From IMG/VR virus record IMGVR_UViG_3300025137_000148, positions 1-33,203 of that record: a stretch of DNA of 33,203 bases. The stretch is one strand, 5' to 3'. Under the pieces are notes generated by a model that was given only the letters and a program-made list of their open reading frames with translations, made no database searches and had not been told where the DNA came from. Position 1 is the stretch's first letter. Each line of letters starts with the position of its first letter. This document shows, one piece after another, positions 1 to 7,427 of this stretch. The position numbers were made by a program, and so were the translations under genes. The DNA is from a virus.

Positions 1-660
1 ATCGCGGCTTTCTTCCTTTTTGGAAACAAAGCGGAAGCACAAGACCTCACTGAAACGGTAAAGTCATGGGATATTGACGTTCAAGTAGGTAACTACGAAA
101 AACGTATTGACGGAGGACTTTACGGAGCGCAAGATGCAGACTATGTGAAAGCATCTTCTGAATTAGGAGTAATTGGTGGATTATCACTAATTGGTTCTGT
201 TGAGCACGTTAACGCTGATGTTGAAGAGTTATATGGTACTATTGGTACTAATCTATCAACATTCATTGGTGATGTAGCTACAGAATTATACATTACTTCT
301 ATTGATGATGTAAATGCTTACGAGGTAGTAAGTTCTTACGATGTAAGCTTATTTGGCATTGATTCCGTTGTTTCATACACAATGGAAGAAAATGGTGCAT
401 CTACAGCAGACATTGCAGTAGGAACAGACTTAGACGTCACAGAGCATTTTGCATTTTCTGTTGGAGTAGAATATGGTCAATCATTTGAATATGATGTAGA
501 TTATACTTATACTTTAGCCACAATTGGTGTTCAAACAACTTTAGATCACCTTACAGTGTATGCTAATTTAAATTATCTAAACAATGATTTAAACACAGCT
601 CAAGGCACTGACGGAGAGTGGAAATCCACTACCGACTTTGGGGTAGCCCTCAATTTCTAA
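1..660 (+). CDS. Secreted beta-barrel-like protein, 5' truncated
   Basis: The frame is open from the first base of the window, so the true start lies upstream and only the C-terminal 219 residues are present. The first residues (IAAFFLFGNKAEA) look like the end of a signal peptide with an AxA signal peptidase I site before QDL. The rest has alternating polar and hydrophobic short strands, many Thr, Val and Tyr residues and few Lys, and it ends VALNF. A terminal Phe after a beta-strand is typical of outer-membrane barrels recognised by the BAM complex. A strong terminator follows 14 bases after the stop, so this gene ends a transcription unit. By inference it is a small phage-encoded outer-membrane or surface protein, perhaps altering the infected cell's surface. 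The exact family is not recognised. An internal GTG at 145 is not a credible start because it would discard the signal peptide. Confidence 0.6.
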   Translation: MAAFFLFGNKAEAQDLTETVKSWDIDVQVGNYEKRIDGGLYGAQDADYVKASSELGVIGGLSLIGSVEHVNADVEELYGTIGTNLSTFIGDVATELYITSIDDVNAYEVVSSYDVSLFGIDSVVSYTMEENGASTADIAVGTDLDVTEHFAFSVGVEYGQSFEYDVDYTYTLATIGVQTTLDHLTVYANLNYLNNDLNTAQGTDGEWKSTTDFGVALNF

Positions 661-673
661 TGTTAACCTAAAG

Positions 674-702
674 AGCCCTCACATCTGTGGGGGCTTTTTT
701 TT
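674..702 (+). terminator. Rho-independent terminator after the secreted protein gene
   Basis: The stem AGCCCTCAC (674-682) pairs with GTGGGGGCT (687-695), with one G-U pair and the loop ATCT, and runs into an uninterrupted T run to 702. The next ATG begins at 703 directly after the T run, so the next gene has no room for its own leader. Confidence 0.9.
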
Positions 703-1104
703 ATGAAATTTATAACTTTATACGGCAAAGAAAAACCTATTAGAAACCCTCATAGGTATAAAATTAAATGGAATGGCAAATGCCGTAGTAAATTCCAAAA
801 AAACGTTAGGTCTTATTTATACAAGCATTGGCGCTATGACGCTGTATACGAGGAGTTTAAGGTTGCGGGCACACAACTTAGCTTAGACTTCTATAATCAC
901 ACTAAAAAGATCGCTATAGAAGTTCAAGGTGCCCAACATCTTAAATTTGTTAAGCATTTTCACAAAACTAGGGCTAATTTTGTACGCCAAATAAGAAGAG
1001 ACGACAAAAAAATGGATTTTTGCGAGTTAAATGATATTGAATTAATCCAAATTTATCCAGATGACGAATTGTCTGAAGAATATTTTGAAAAGATTTTAGG
1101 TTAA
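703..1104 (+). CDS. Vsr-like PD-(D/E)XK endonuclease
   Basis: This is a 133-residue basic protein with the pattern of small Vsr/DUF559-like nucleases. A strand reads TQLSLDFYNHTKKIAIEVQG, giving an Asp (about residue 62) and an E-x-Q pair (about 73-75). These are followed by QH, a conserved RRDDKK segment (about 98-103) and a final strand (IELIQIYPDD). Proteins of this type are phage-encoded nucleases; some are free-standing homing or mobile endonucleases, others may act in DNA processing. The start ATG follows the T run of the preceding terminator with no spacer and no clear Shine-Dalgarno, so expression may depend on read-through or on a promoter inside the upstream gene. The family assignment rests on the catalytic-strand pattern alone. 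Confidence 0.6.
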   Translation: MKFITLYGKEKPIRNPHRYKIKWNGKCRSKFQKNVRSYLYKHWRYDAVYEEFKVAGTQLSLDFYNHTKKIAIEVQGAQHLKFVKHFHKTRANFVRQIRRDDKKMDFCELNDIELIQIYPDDELSEEYFEKILG

Positions 1105-1113
1105 GTGTAAATA
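1104..1113 (+). promoter_or_regulatory. AGTGTAAATA element before the 1119 gene
   Basis: The decamer AGTGTAAATA lies 15 bases before the ATG at 1119. The identical decamer lies before the gene at 32742, and close variants precede other genes. It resembles a -10-type late promoter element (compare T4 late TATAAATA). The assignment is inferred from recurrence. Confidence 0.45.
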
Positions 1114-1118
1114 CAGAT

Positions 1119-1358
1119 ATGAGCAAACCAAAATTTAAAAGATTTGATGTGCCACAAAAAGTATTAGACCAATTATATGAATTGACTGGAGGGTCTGGAG
1201 CTTATAAAGGCTTTATAATAGCCTATTCTTCAGAAAAAGGAGAACCGATAGTCCATACAAAATGCGACAGTCAAGTTACAGAGTACGGTTTGCATAAAGC
1301 TTTAGAGTCTTACATATCGGATTACGATCAGTCTACATTCCCATTAGAGGAAGAATAA
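1119..1358 (+). CDS. Small conserved-type phage protein of unknown function
   Basis: This is a 79-residue acidic protein with no recognised motif, signal peptide or membrane segment. It has a basic N-terminus (MSKPKFKRFDVP), a central Gly-rich turn (ELTGGSGAYKGF) and an acidic tail ending LEEE. It lies between the Vsr-like nuclease and the helicase. An AGTGTAAATA element ends 5 bases before its ATG, whereas the helicase downstream has its own promoter, so it may be expressed separately from the replication genes. I compared it with ClpS because of the ClpA-like protein encoded later, but see no resemblance. Confidence 0.65.
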   Translation: MSKPKFKRFDVPQKVLDQLYELTGGSGAYKGFIIAYSSEKGEPIVHTKCDSQVTEYGLHKALESYISDYDQSTFPLEEE

Positions 1359-1368
1359 AAGAAAATAC

Positions 1369-1405
1369 TTGACTTTTAACTATTATCCCACACTATGGGG
1401 TATAC
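1369..1405 (+). promoter_or_regulatory. Promoter of the replication operon, predicted leaderless
   Basis: TTGACT (1369-1374) is followed by TATGGG (1394-1399), and only six bases separate the latter from the ATG at 1406. The spacer is long (19 bases) and the -10 is weak, but the layout matches the much better promoter at 4912. The predicted transcription start falls on or next to the A of the start codon. Confidence 0.45.
1384..1402 (+). promoter_or_regulatory. Inverted repeat over the -10 of the replication promoter
   Basis: TATCCCA (1384-1390) pairs with TGGGGTA (1396-1402) around the 5-base spacer CACTA, with one G-T pair. It covers the putative -10 and ends just before the start codon. 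It could be a repressor operator. A different inverted repeat sits in the same place at 4929. Confidence 0.4.
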
Positions 1406-2923
1406 ATGATTTATAGTTACGAAATTGAAAAGCAGGTTTTAGCGGCCTTTTTGCAAAAACCAAAGATATTTATTAATTATCTAAATGTCTTAAATCAGAA
1501 AGACTTCTACGATAAAAACTCATTGTTACATAAAACTTTGTTTCTAATCTTAAGCAAGTCTTTGGAAAAGAACGAAAACATTGATGATGTGATTATTGTT
1601 CAAAGGATTCAAGATCTTGGGATTAAGTTCGAGGAAGATATAAACATCCTAGATTATGTTAGGTCTTTATCAATGAGGAAAATACATTCCGACGACAAGA
1701 TAGAAAGCTCTATAAAAGAGCTTAAAAAACTAAGCGTTAGAAGAGAAATATCTGCTACTGGTCAAAAAATCACAGAGCAAATGAAATCATTGAATACGGA
1801 CGTGCCATATTTAGAAATAATTGAATTAGCAGACAAAACTTATAATGATCAGATTAATCTTTTTGAAGTGGGGGATGATGTCCCACAAAATATTTATGAC
1901 GAGATGGAGAGTTTCATCGAAGACAGAGGTAACAACCCAGTTGAAGAATTTGGCATGTTTGGCCCTCATGAAAAAATTAATGACATATATGGCTCTCTTC
2001 TTAGGCCAGGCAACATAACTGTTATAGTGGCTCGCTCTGGTGTTGGTAAAACACAATTTTGCATGGACTATGCAACAAAAGTTGCGTTAAAATACGATGT
2101 GCCTGTATTACATTTTGATAATGGAGAGATGAGCAAAGAAGAGTTGATTATTAGACAGTGCGCGGCAATATCGGGAGTAGCTTCCCATCTATTAGAAAGC
2201 GGCAAATGGAGACAAGCTGGAGATGACGTTGTAAAGAAAGTGCGTTCTGTTTGGTCTAAAATAAGTAAACTTAAATTTTATTATTATAATGTCGGGGGAA
2301 TGGATGTAGATTCAATGATCAACACTCTTAAAAGATTTTACTTTTCACAAGTCGGTCGCGGCAACAAGATGATTTTCTCTTTTGATTATATTAAAACATC
2401 TTCAGATGGAATAAGTGGAAACAAAAACGAGTGGCAGTTGGTTGGTGAAATGGTAGATAAGTTTAAAAAATGTATTCAAAAAGAAATACTAGAAGATGGC
2501 GCTCCAGTTATACCAATGATAACGTCTGTTCAATCAAATCGTAGTGGCATCACAACAAACAGAAATGCGCAAAACATTGTTGACGATGAATCTATCGTTT
2601 CTTTATCAGATAGAATCACCCAATTCTGTTCTCATATGTTTATCTTGCGTCAAAAAACTACAGATGAGATTGCTGACGATGGATCTTCCTTTGGTACTCA
2701 TAAATTAATAAACGTAAAGTCTAGACATTTAGGTAAAGATATTGCAGGTGCAGTTGAACCAGTTCAAGTAGACGATAATTTACGAAAGAATTTTATCAAC
2801 TTGCATTTTAAAAACTTCAACATCACTGAATGCGGAGACTTAAGAGATATCGTCTCTTTTAGAAACTCTGGCGGAGATTTAATTAACACACAATCAGATT
2901 TGCCTTCTTTTGATGACCTATAA
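1406..2923 (+). CDS. dnaB: Replicative DNA helicase, DnaB family
   Basis: This is a 505-residue hexameric helicase that would unwind DNA at the phage fork. The N-terminal helical domain (about 1-120) starts in DnaB style (EKQVLAAFL). The RecA-like ATPase domain has Walker A ARSGVGKT at 209-216, a following FDNGEM segment corresponding to the DnaB E-M-S motif, and a hydrophobic Walker B strand ending SFDY. The length is usual for phage DnaB proteins. It is the first gene of a tightly packed operon and overlaps the primase by 11 bases, the usual helicase-primase pairing. The C-terminus is acidic and ends PSFDDL. No intein or frameshift is visible. The start ATG follows a -10 box by six bases, suggesting a leaderless mRNA. 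Confidence 0.92.
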   Translation: MIYSYEIEKQVLAAFLQKPKIFINYLNVLNQKDFYDKNSLLHKTLFLILSKSLEKNENIDDVIIVQRIQDLGIKFEEDINILDYVRSLSMRKIHSDDKIESSIKELKKLSVRREISATGQKITEQMKSLNTDVPYLEIIELADKTYNDQINLFEVGDDVPQNIYDEMESFIEDRGNNPVEEFGMFGPHEKINDIYGSLLRPGNITVIVARSGVGKTQFCMDYATKVALKYDVPVLHFDNGEMSKEELIIRQCAAISGVASHLLESGKWRQAGDDVVKKVRSVWSKISKLKFYYYNVGGMDVDSMINTLKRFYFSQVGRGNKMIFSFDYIKTSSDGISGNKNEWQLVGEMVDKFKKCIQKEILEDGAPVIPMITSVQSNRSGITTNRNAQNIVDDESIVSLSDRITQFCSHMFILRQKTTDEIADDGSSFGTHKLINVKSRHLGKDIAGAVEPVQVDDNLRKNFINLHFKNFNITECGDLRDIVSFRNSGGDLINTQSDLPSFDDL

Positions 2924-3938
2924 GGATACATTAGAAAAATTGGGATACCAATTACAAGATTGTGGTTCTCATTGGAGAACTAGAGCTGTATATAGAAGTG
3001 GAAAAAACAAAACCGCTATTATAATATATAAAGACTCTGGAGTTTGGAAAGATTTTGGTTTAGACGATCAAGCTAAACCTTTTTCAGCTTTGGTTAGAGA
3101 AACATTAAAAACTGATAATCCAAAAGTTCTTGCAGAATATTTAAATTCTTTGCCACAAGAGGTTAATAGTGAACCTAAAATAGAAAAAATAGAAATGGAA
3201 AAAATATACCCCGAATCTTATTTGGATAAATTATTGCCAATTAGAAATTTCTATGAAAAAAAGAATATATCTAGCGATACTCAGAAAAAGTTTAAATGTG
3301 GGTACGCAGGTAGTGGTAAAATGTACCGCAGGATGGTTTTCCCAATTTACAATTTAAACGGCCAAATACACGGCTTTTCTGGACGTACAGTGTTAGAGGG
3401 AGATGGCATACCCAAATGGAAACACATGGGAAGAAAAACAGATTGGATATTTCCAAATCACCTTATAGAAACAGACAAAGAAGTTATTATAGTAGAAAGT
3501 ATAGGCGACTGTTTAGCTTTACATGAAGCTGGCTTTCATAATGTATTAGTGGCTTTCGGTTTAGACGCATCTTCTAAGCTCATCTCTTTTATAAATAGTT
3601 TTAATCTAGATCGTGTCATTATATCAATGAACAACGACCAAGAGAAACAAATGAACTCTGGTGGCCAAGCTACCATTAAAACTGCAGCAAAATTAGCTCA
3701 AATATACGATTTAAATCAAATATGCATTAATCCGCCCCTCATGAATGATTTCGGCGACATGTTGGAATCAAATTCTTCTAATATTAATATCTTCTCAGAT
3801 TGGTATAAGAGAAAATGTAAGTGGAATTTGGGAGACAAAAAAACCCAAGATTGGATAGTTAATCAAATTAAGACAAACAAGGTTCTGCTCAAGAACGGTA
3901 ATTGTAAAAAACTTTTAAAAATTTTAGATGGAAGTTAA
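2913..3938 (+). CDS. DNA primase with TOPRIM domain
   Basis: This is a 341-residue DnaG/gp4-type primase. The core begins near residue 139 with RRMVFPIYNLNGQIHGFSGR, the RNA-polymerase subdomain signature. The TOPRIM domain follows with the catalytic Glu in VIIVESIGD (about 194-199) and an acidic motif reading ISMNND (about 237-242), where a classical TOPRIM has DxD. It ends with DFGDM (about residue 285). No zinc-binding N-terminus is evident, so template recognition may differ from DnaG. The start chosen is the ATG at 2913, overlapping the helicase stop by 11 bases; a TTG one codon upstream is less likely. It would synthesise RNA primers together with DnaB. The downstream nuclease start overlaps its end. 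Confidence 0.85.
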   Translation: MTYKDTLEKLGYQLQDCGSHWRTRAVYRSGKNKTAIIIYKDSGVWKDFGLDDQAKPFSALVRETLKTDNPKVLAEYLNSLPQEVNSEPKIEKIEMEKIYPESYLDKLLPIRNFYEKKNISSDTQKKFKCGYAGSGKMYRRMVFPIYNLNGQIHGFSGRTVLEGDGIPKWKHMGRKTDWIFPNHLIETDKEVIIVESIGDCLALHEAGFHNVLVAFGLDASSKLISFINSFNLDRVIISMNNDQEKQMNSGGQATIKTAAKLAQIYDLNQICINPPLMNDFGDMLESNSSNINIFSDWYKRKCKWNLGDKKTQDWIVNQIKTNKVLLKNGNCKKLLKILDGS

Positions 3939-4923
3939 ATTATCAGCAAGTCGTATAAAAACAGCTCAATCTTGCAGTTGGTTATATTGGTCAAAATATA
4001 AATTAAAGTTGCCAGAGCGAGGCAATGACGGCGCCAGAAGAGGTACCGTGTGCCATAATGTTTTTGAGCATTTATCTAAACAAAAAACCAAAAATCAATT
4101 TAACAAAATAGTTAAAGCTAAAGATCCGTTTGCATCGAAGGCTGTTGAAGATTTAATTATGTCTGATGCTACTGAACTTGGAGTCACGGACGAGGATAAT
4201 ATGAACCTTATCAAACAAATGATTCTCAATGGTTTGAGTTGTAATTTTCACGGAGAAGATTTGGGTGTCCCAGATGAAGCTCATGCAGAATTAGATTTTG
4301 ATATAGAAAAAAATGGTTACCACATTCGTGGGTTTATTGACCAACTGTTTTTATACAAAGAAAAAAAAATCGCTATCATAAGAGATTACAAAACAAGCAA
4401 GAAGATGTTTGAGGGTAAAGAAAAAGATGATAACCTTCAAGACTACATGTACTGTTTAGCTGTAAAACATTTATTCCCAGAATATGTAAACAGAAATGCA
4501 GAATTTTTGTTTTTAAAGTTTGATCTAAAGAAAAAAGGCTTAATGAAAATGAAGCCACTAGACGAGGATGATTTAGAAGGCTTTGAAATGCAGTTAGAAA
4601 ATATACAAAACTATTTAGAAAATTTTAGCGAGTCTGATGCTAAAAGCAGTTTTGCATATGACAAAGGTTTTCCAGACGATGGAACATTTAGCGGCAAATT
4701 GCAGTGTGGGTTTGCCAAAGAAAAAAATCAACTCAAGAAAGACGGAACAAAAATGTGGCATTGTCCGTTTAAGTTTGATTTTTTTTATGTAGAAGTGTTA
4801 AACCACCTAGGAGAACACATAATGTCATCCTTTCAAGATGATTTTGATAAAAGTATTGTTCCAGAAGGCGGTAGCCATTCAATTAAATATTATAAAGGTT
4901 GTCCAAAACACTTGACAAATTAA
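3928..4923 (+). CDS. Cas4/RecB-like PD-(D/E)XK nuclease with four candidate Fe-S cysteines
   Basis: This is a 331-residue nuclease of the RecB/AddB/Cas4 class. The order is: SxSRIKTAQSC with Cys16; RRGTVCH with His43; GFIDQL with Asp138; RDYKTSK with Asp153 and Lys155; then Gln171 and Tyr175 (QDYMY), the QxxxY motif. Three late cysteines (260, 279, 325) together with Cys16 could hold a 4Fe-4S cluster, as in Cas4 and AddB, though their spacing is wider than usual. It sits between primase and polymerase genes and overlaps the primase by 11 bases. A role in processing DNA ends during replication or recombination is likely. There are no CRISPR arrays or cas1/cas2 genes in the window, so an adaptation role is not supported. 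Confidence 0.82.
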   Translation: MEVKLSASRIKTAQSCSWLYWSKYKLKLPERGNDGARRGTVCHNVFEHLSKQKTKNQFNKIVKAKDPFASKAVEDLIMSDATELGVTDEDNMNLIKQMILNGLSCNFHGEDLGVPDEAHAELDFDIEKNGYHIRGFIDQLFLYKEKKIAIIRDYKTSKKMFEGKEKDDNLQDYMYCLAVKHLFPEYVNRNAEFLFLKFDLKKKGLMKMKPLDEDDLEGFEMQLENIQNYLENFSESDAKSSFAYDKGFPDDGTFSGKLQCGFAKEKNQLKKDGTKMWHCPFKFDFFYVEVLNHLGEHIMSSFQDDFDKSIVPEGGSHSIKYYKGCPKHLTN

Positions 4924-4945
4924 AATTATCACCTATATTGGTGAC
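4912..4945 (+). promoter_or_regulatory. Sigma70-type promoter driving the split polymerase genes, predicted leaderless
   Basis: TTGACA (4912-4917), a 16-base spacer and TATATT (4934-4939) form a near-consensus promoter. Only six bases lie between the -10 and the ATG at 4946, so transcription should begin at the start codon. The -35 box lies inside the end of the upstream nuclease gene. Confidence 0.7.
4929..4944 (+). promoter_or_regulatory. Inverted repeat framing the -10 box
   Basis: TCACC (4929-4933) and GGTGA (4940-4944) form a perfect inverted repeat, and the sequence between them is exactly the -10 hexamer TATATT. This is a good candidate operator. A similar placement is seen at 1384-1402. 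Confidence 0.5.
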
Positions 4946-5641
4946 ATGATACCATTCTTTAAAACACATGCATCTATCGGTAAAAGCATTTTACGCATAG
5001 ATGATGTCTACGAACTAACAAAAGACTTTGATGAAGTTTATTTCATTGAAGACAGTATGACAGGCTTTCCAGAAGCGTTTAGGAAATTTGGAGATAGGTT
5101 GCGGTTTGGTTTAAGATTTTCCATGTACAACGAAGATGGAAACCAAGAATCTGAAAGTAAAATGATTGCATTCGCCAATGGAGATGCGGGGGCAAAAGAA
5201 TTATATAGGTTATTCACAGAGCAGTCTGACATTAAAATTTCAAAACCTTGGGACTTTACTAAAGAGTTACAGTATATAGTGCCTTTTTACGATTCTTTTT
5301 TACACAAGAATTTAACGACCTTTTCTAACTGTGTTATTGATTTGCCGTTTGATGTTCCTTTTATGCTTGAGGATAACAATCTACCGTTCGATTGTTTAAT
5401 CGGAGATAAAATATTAAGCTATTGCAAAAACAATCCAAATCAGCATTTTTATGGTAAGTCAATATACTACGAAAACAAAGAAGATGTTTTGGCTTTTCAG
5501 ACTTATAAATTAATTTGTAACCGCAGGATAGGTAGAACTTACGATCTATCAAACCCTGGACTAGATCACTTTGGTAGTGATGAATTTTGCTTTGAATCAT
5601 GGAAGACTTACTCAGATACAACTTTAAACAGCGCTATATAA
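4946..5641 (+). CDS. PHP-domain half of a split DNA polymerase III alpha subunit
   Basis: These 231 residues match the N-terminal PHP region of DnaE and stop where the polymerase domain should begin. The start FFKTHASIGKSIL fits the first PHP strand. VYFIEDSMTGFPEAF fits the second motif, where metal-dependent PHP domains have TDH-N. The end, QTYKLICNRRIGR followed by FGSDEFCFESW, matches the DnaE stretch with DEF(Y)LKS at the PHP/palm border. Several usual PHP metal ligands appear replaced, so the domain is probably structural and proofreading would fall to the exonuclease encoded next. Its end overlaps that exonuclease by 43 bases. The rest of the polymerase is encoded at 7399-9975. A strong promoter precedes it. 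Confidence 0.75.
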   Translation: MIPFFKTHASIGKSILRIDDVYELTKDFDEVYFIEDSMTGFPEAFRKFGDRLRFGLRFSMYNEDGNQESESKMIAFANGDAGAKELYRLFTEQSDIKISKPWDFTKELQYIVPFYDSFLHKNLTTFSNCVIDLPFDVPFMLEDNNLPFDCLIGDKILSYCKNNPNQHFYGKSIYYENKEDVLAFQTYKLICNRRIGRTYDLSNPGLDHFGSDEFCFESWKTYSDTTLNSAI

Positions 5642-6228
5642 TTTTCGATACCGAAACAGAGGGGTTAAATTTAATCACCTCTAAACCTTGGCAAATAGCT
5701 TGGATTGAGTGTGAAGGCAAAAAGGTTATCAAGAAACATAATCGCTTTATTAAATGGGACGATCTAAACGTTTCACCAGATGCTGCTCGAGTCACTGGAT
5801 TCGATAGGGCTTATTACGAATCTGTTGCAGAAGATCCAAAGGTTGTTTGGGCAGATTTTGAAAAAGTTTTGTATGGCAATAATATTATCCTTGGTCATAA
5901 TATCCTTGGTTATGATATTTACATCTTGGGTATTTGGGCTAGAAAAATAGGTCAAAGATTAAATCACGAAAACTTTATTGGTCAACTTTTAGATACAAAT
6001 ATTTTGGCTAAAGCTATTGCGGAAGATAATAGAAAACCAGAAGATGATCTTCTTGCTTGGCAAATGCGATACTTAAATTTTAGAAGACGCGGTTTAAAAA
6101 CAAATCAAAAACATCTATTACAACATTATAATATTGACTTTGACGAAAATAAACTCCATGATGCCTTATACGACATAGAAAAGAACTTTGATATTTTTCA
6201 AAAACAAATATGGGAATTAGAAATATGA
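5599..6228 (+). CDS. DnaQ-like DEDDh 3'-5' exonuclease
   Basis: This is a 209-residue proofreading-type exonuclease. All three motifs are present: Exo I IIFDTETEG with Asp17 and Glu19; Exo II GHNILGYDIYIL with Asp106; Exo III LHDALYDIEKN with His187 and Asp192, the DEDDh spacing. The start at 5599 is required because Exo I begins only about 14 residues in, giving an unusual 43-base overlap with the PHP gene. Its position between the two halves of the polymerase strongly suggests that it serves as the epsilon-like proofreading subunit. The next gene begins in an ATGA overlap with its stop, so the two should be translationally coupled. Confidence 0.88.
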   Translation: MEDLLRYNFKQRYIIFDTETEGLNLITSKPWQIAWIECEGKKVIKKHNRFIKWDDLNVSPDAARVTGFDRAYYESVAEDPKVVWADFEKVLYGNNIILGHNILGYDIYILGIWARKIGQRLNHENFIGQLLDTNILAKAIAEDNRKPEDDLLAWQMRYLNFRRRGLKTNQKHLLQHYNIDFDENKLHDALYDIEKNFDIFQKQIWELEI

Positions 6229-7427
6229 ATATAGATTTTACATCAAATTTTAACTCAATTATTATTGAAAGACCAGATCGCTTTATGCATTTAGTTCAGT
6301 GGGGTTCATTTGTCCTACCTCGTGAAATGCTCGCAGACATTGAACAAACCAATTTGTTTCAAACTGAAAACCTAAATAATTCTAATCTTACCTATAAAAT
6401 TAATGAATCTGGAATCTTAATGTCTAGAGAGGGAGAGGTAGATTGGGCCTCTGAATCGCTTAATGGTGAAATAAAAATAAGCACAATCTCTAACAATATT
6501 ATTATAGAGTTCGAAGCTACTTTTCAAAACGGTTCTTTAGCAAAAGCTAATTGTATCGAAGTTAAAAAAGTAAACATAAACATTAAAGAGCTACAAAGAA
6601 GACATGAATTTAATTTAAAAGAAGCTCTTTCGTCTCACGAATCAGACAAAGAATCTTTAATTGGAGACCAAAAGAATCAATCGAAAGAACAATCTAAGAC
6701 TTTAAAGGAAATGCAAGATTCCTTAGAATCTGCCACAAACATCTTTAGAGAAAAGTTAGTATCTGCAAAATTAAAATTCGAGGAAGAGCAAAAACAAATA
6801 GAAGAAAAAGTATTTGAAGAAAAACAAAAACTAGCCGAAGAGAAAGAAGAAGCTTTAAAAGAGAAAGACAAAGCTCTAGAAGACCAAAAGCTAGAATTTG
6901 AAAAGCGAAAAAAAAAATATACCGACACTTTATCAAACTCATCGAAATGTATCAAGACGAATGAAGAAAGAATTGGTAAGCTCTCTGACACGATAGATCA
7001 ACTATTGGGAGACATTGAGTTTATAGAAGAAAGAAAAGAGCACTTTAAAAAAGAGTTAGCTAAAGAAAAAGATATCAATTTAAAACTTTTAAGCGCTCAA
7101 AAGGATGATTCTAAATTTAAAGACTTAGAAATAAAATCCTTAAAAGCTAAATTTGAATCAGAAATTAATCAACTAAAAGTATTGGATAAATACAAAAGAG
7201 ATAACGATTTCTCCACAAAAATAGTAGAGAAAAATTCACATCATCAAAAACACATAGAGGAAATTAAAAACAATTTTGAGACAGAGAAGAACAACCTAAT
7301 CAAAAAGTTTGAAATTAAACTTGACAAAGAGAAAGAAAAGTATCATAAGGATACAGATATAGTAACAAAGAAAAAATCTATACTACAAAAAATCAAAGAT
7401 GTCTTTAGCAAATTTAAAATCCTTTAA
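6225..7427 (+). CDS. Long coiled-coil protein inside the polymerase operon
   Basis: This is a 400-residue protein with an apparently folded N-terminal domain (about 1-115, with a strand-rich segment around SGILMSREGEVDWASESL). A highly charged Lys/Glu-rich coiled coil follows (about 120-375), and the protein ends in a basic amphipathic tail (KKKSILQKIKDVFSKFKIL). No signal peptide or transmembrane segment is seen. The ATG at 6225 forms an ATGA overlap with the exonuclease stop and is preferred over an in-frame ATG at 6210. Its end overlaps the polymerase gene by 29 bases. Placement between proofreading exonuclease and polymerase suggests a linker, scaffold or tether for the split replisome, but this is inference. 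A structural or membrane-anchoring role is possible. The family is not recognised. Confidence 0.7.
   Translation: MNIDFTSNFNSIIIERPDRFMHLVQWGSFVLPREMLADIEQTNLFQTENLNNSNLTYKINESGILMSREGEVDWASESLNGEIKISTISNNIIIEFEATFQNGSLAKANCIEVKKVNINIKELQRRHEFNLKEALSSHESDKESLIGDQKNQSKEQSKTLKEMQDSLESATNIFREKLVSAKLKFEEEQKQIEEKVFEEKQKLAEEKEEALKEKDKALEDQKLEFEKRKKKYTDTLSNSSKCIKTNEERIGKLSDTIDQLLGDIEFIEERKEHFKKELAKEKDINLKLLSAQKDDSKFKDLEIKSLKAKFESEINQLKVLDKYKRDNDFSTKIVEKNSHHQKHIEEIKNNFETEKNNLIKKFEIKLDKEKEKYHKDTDIVTKKKSILQKIKDVFSKFKIL

Noticed and set aside
1119-1358. ClpS-like adaptor to go with the ClpA-like protein
   Set aside because: The 79-residue product lacks the ClpS NDDYTPMEFV-type motif and its His/Met positions.
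3928-4923. CRISPR adaptation module because of the Cas4-like nuclease
   Set aside because: No repeat-spacer array and no Cas1 or Cas2 gene is present. Such nucleases are common in phage replication blocks.
6677-6991. Minus-strand frames rich in Ser and Phe opposite the coiled-coil gene
   Set aside because: They are the antisense reading of Lys/Glu-rich codons and show no gene-like features.
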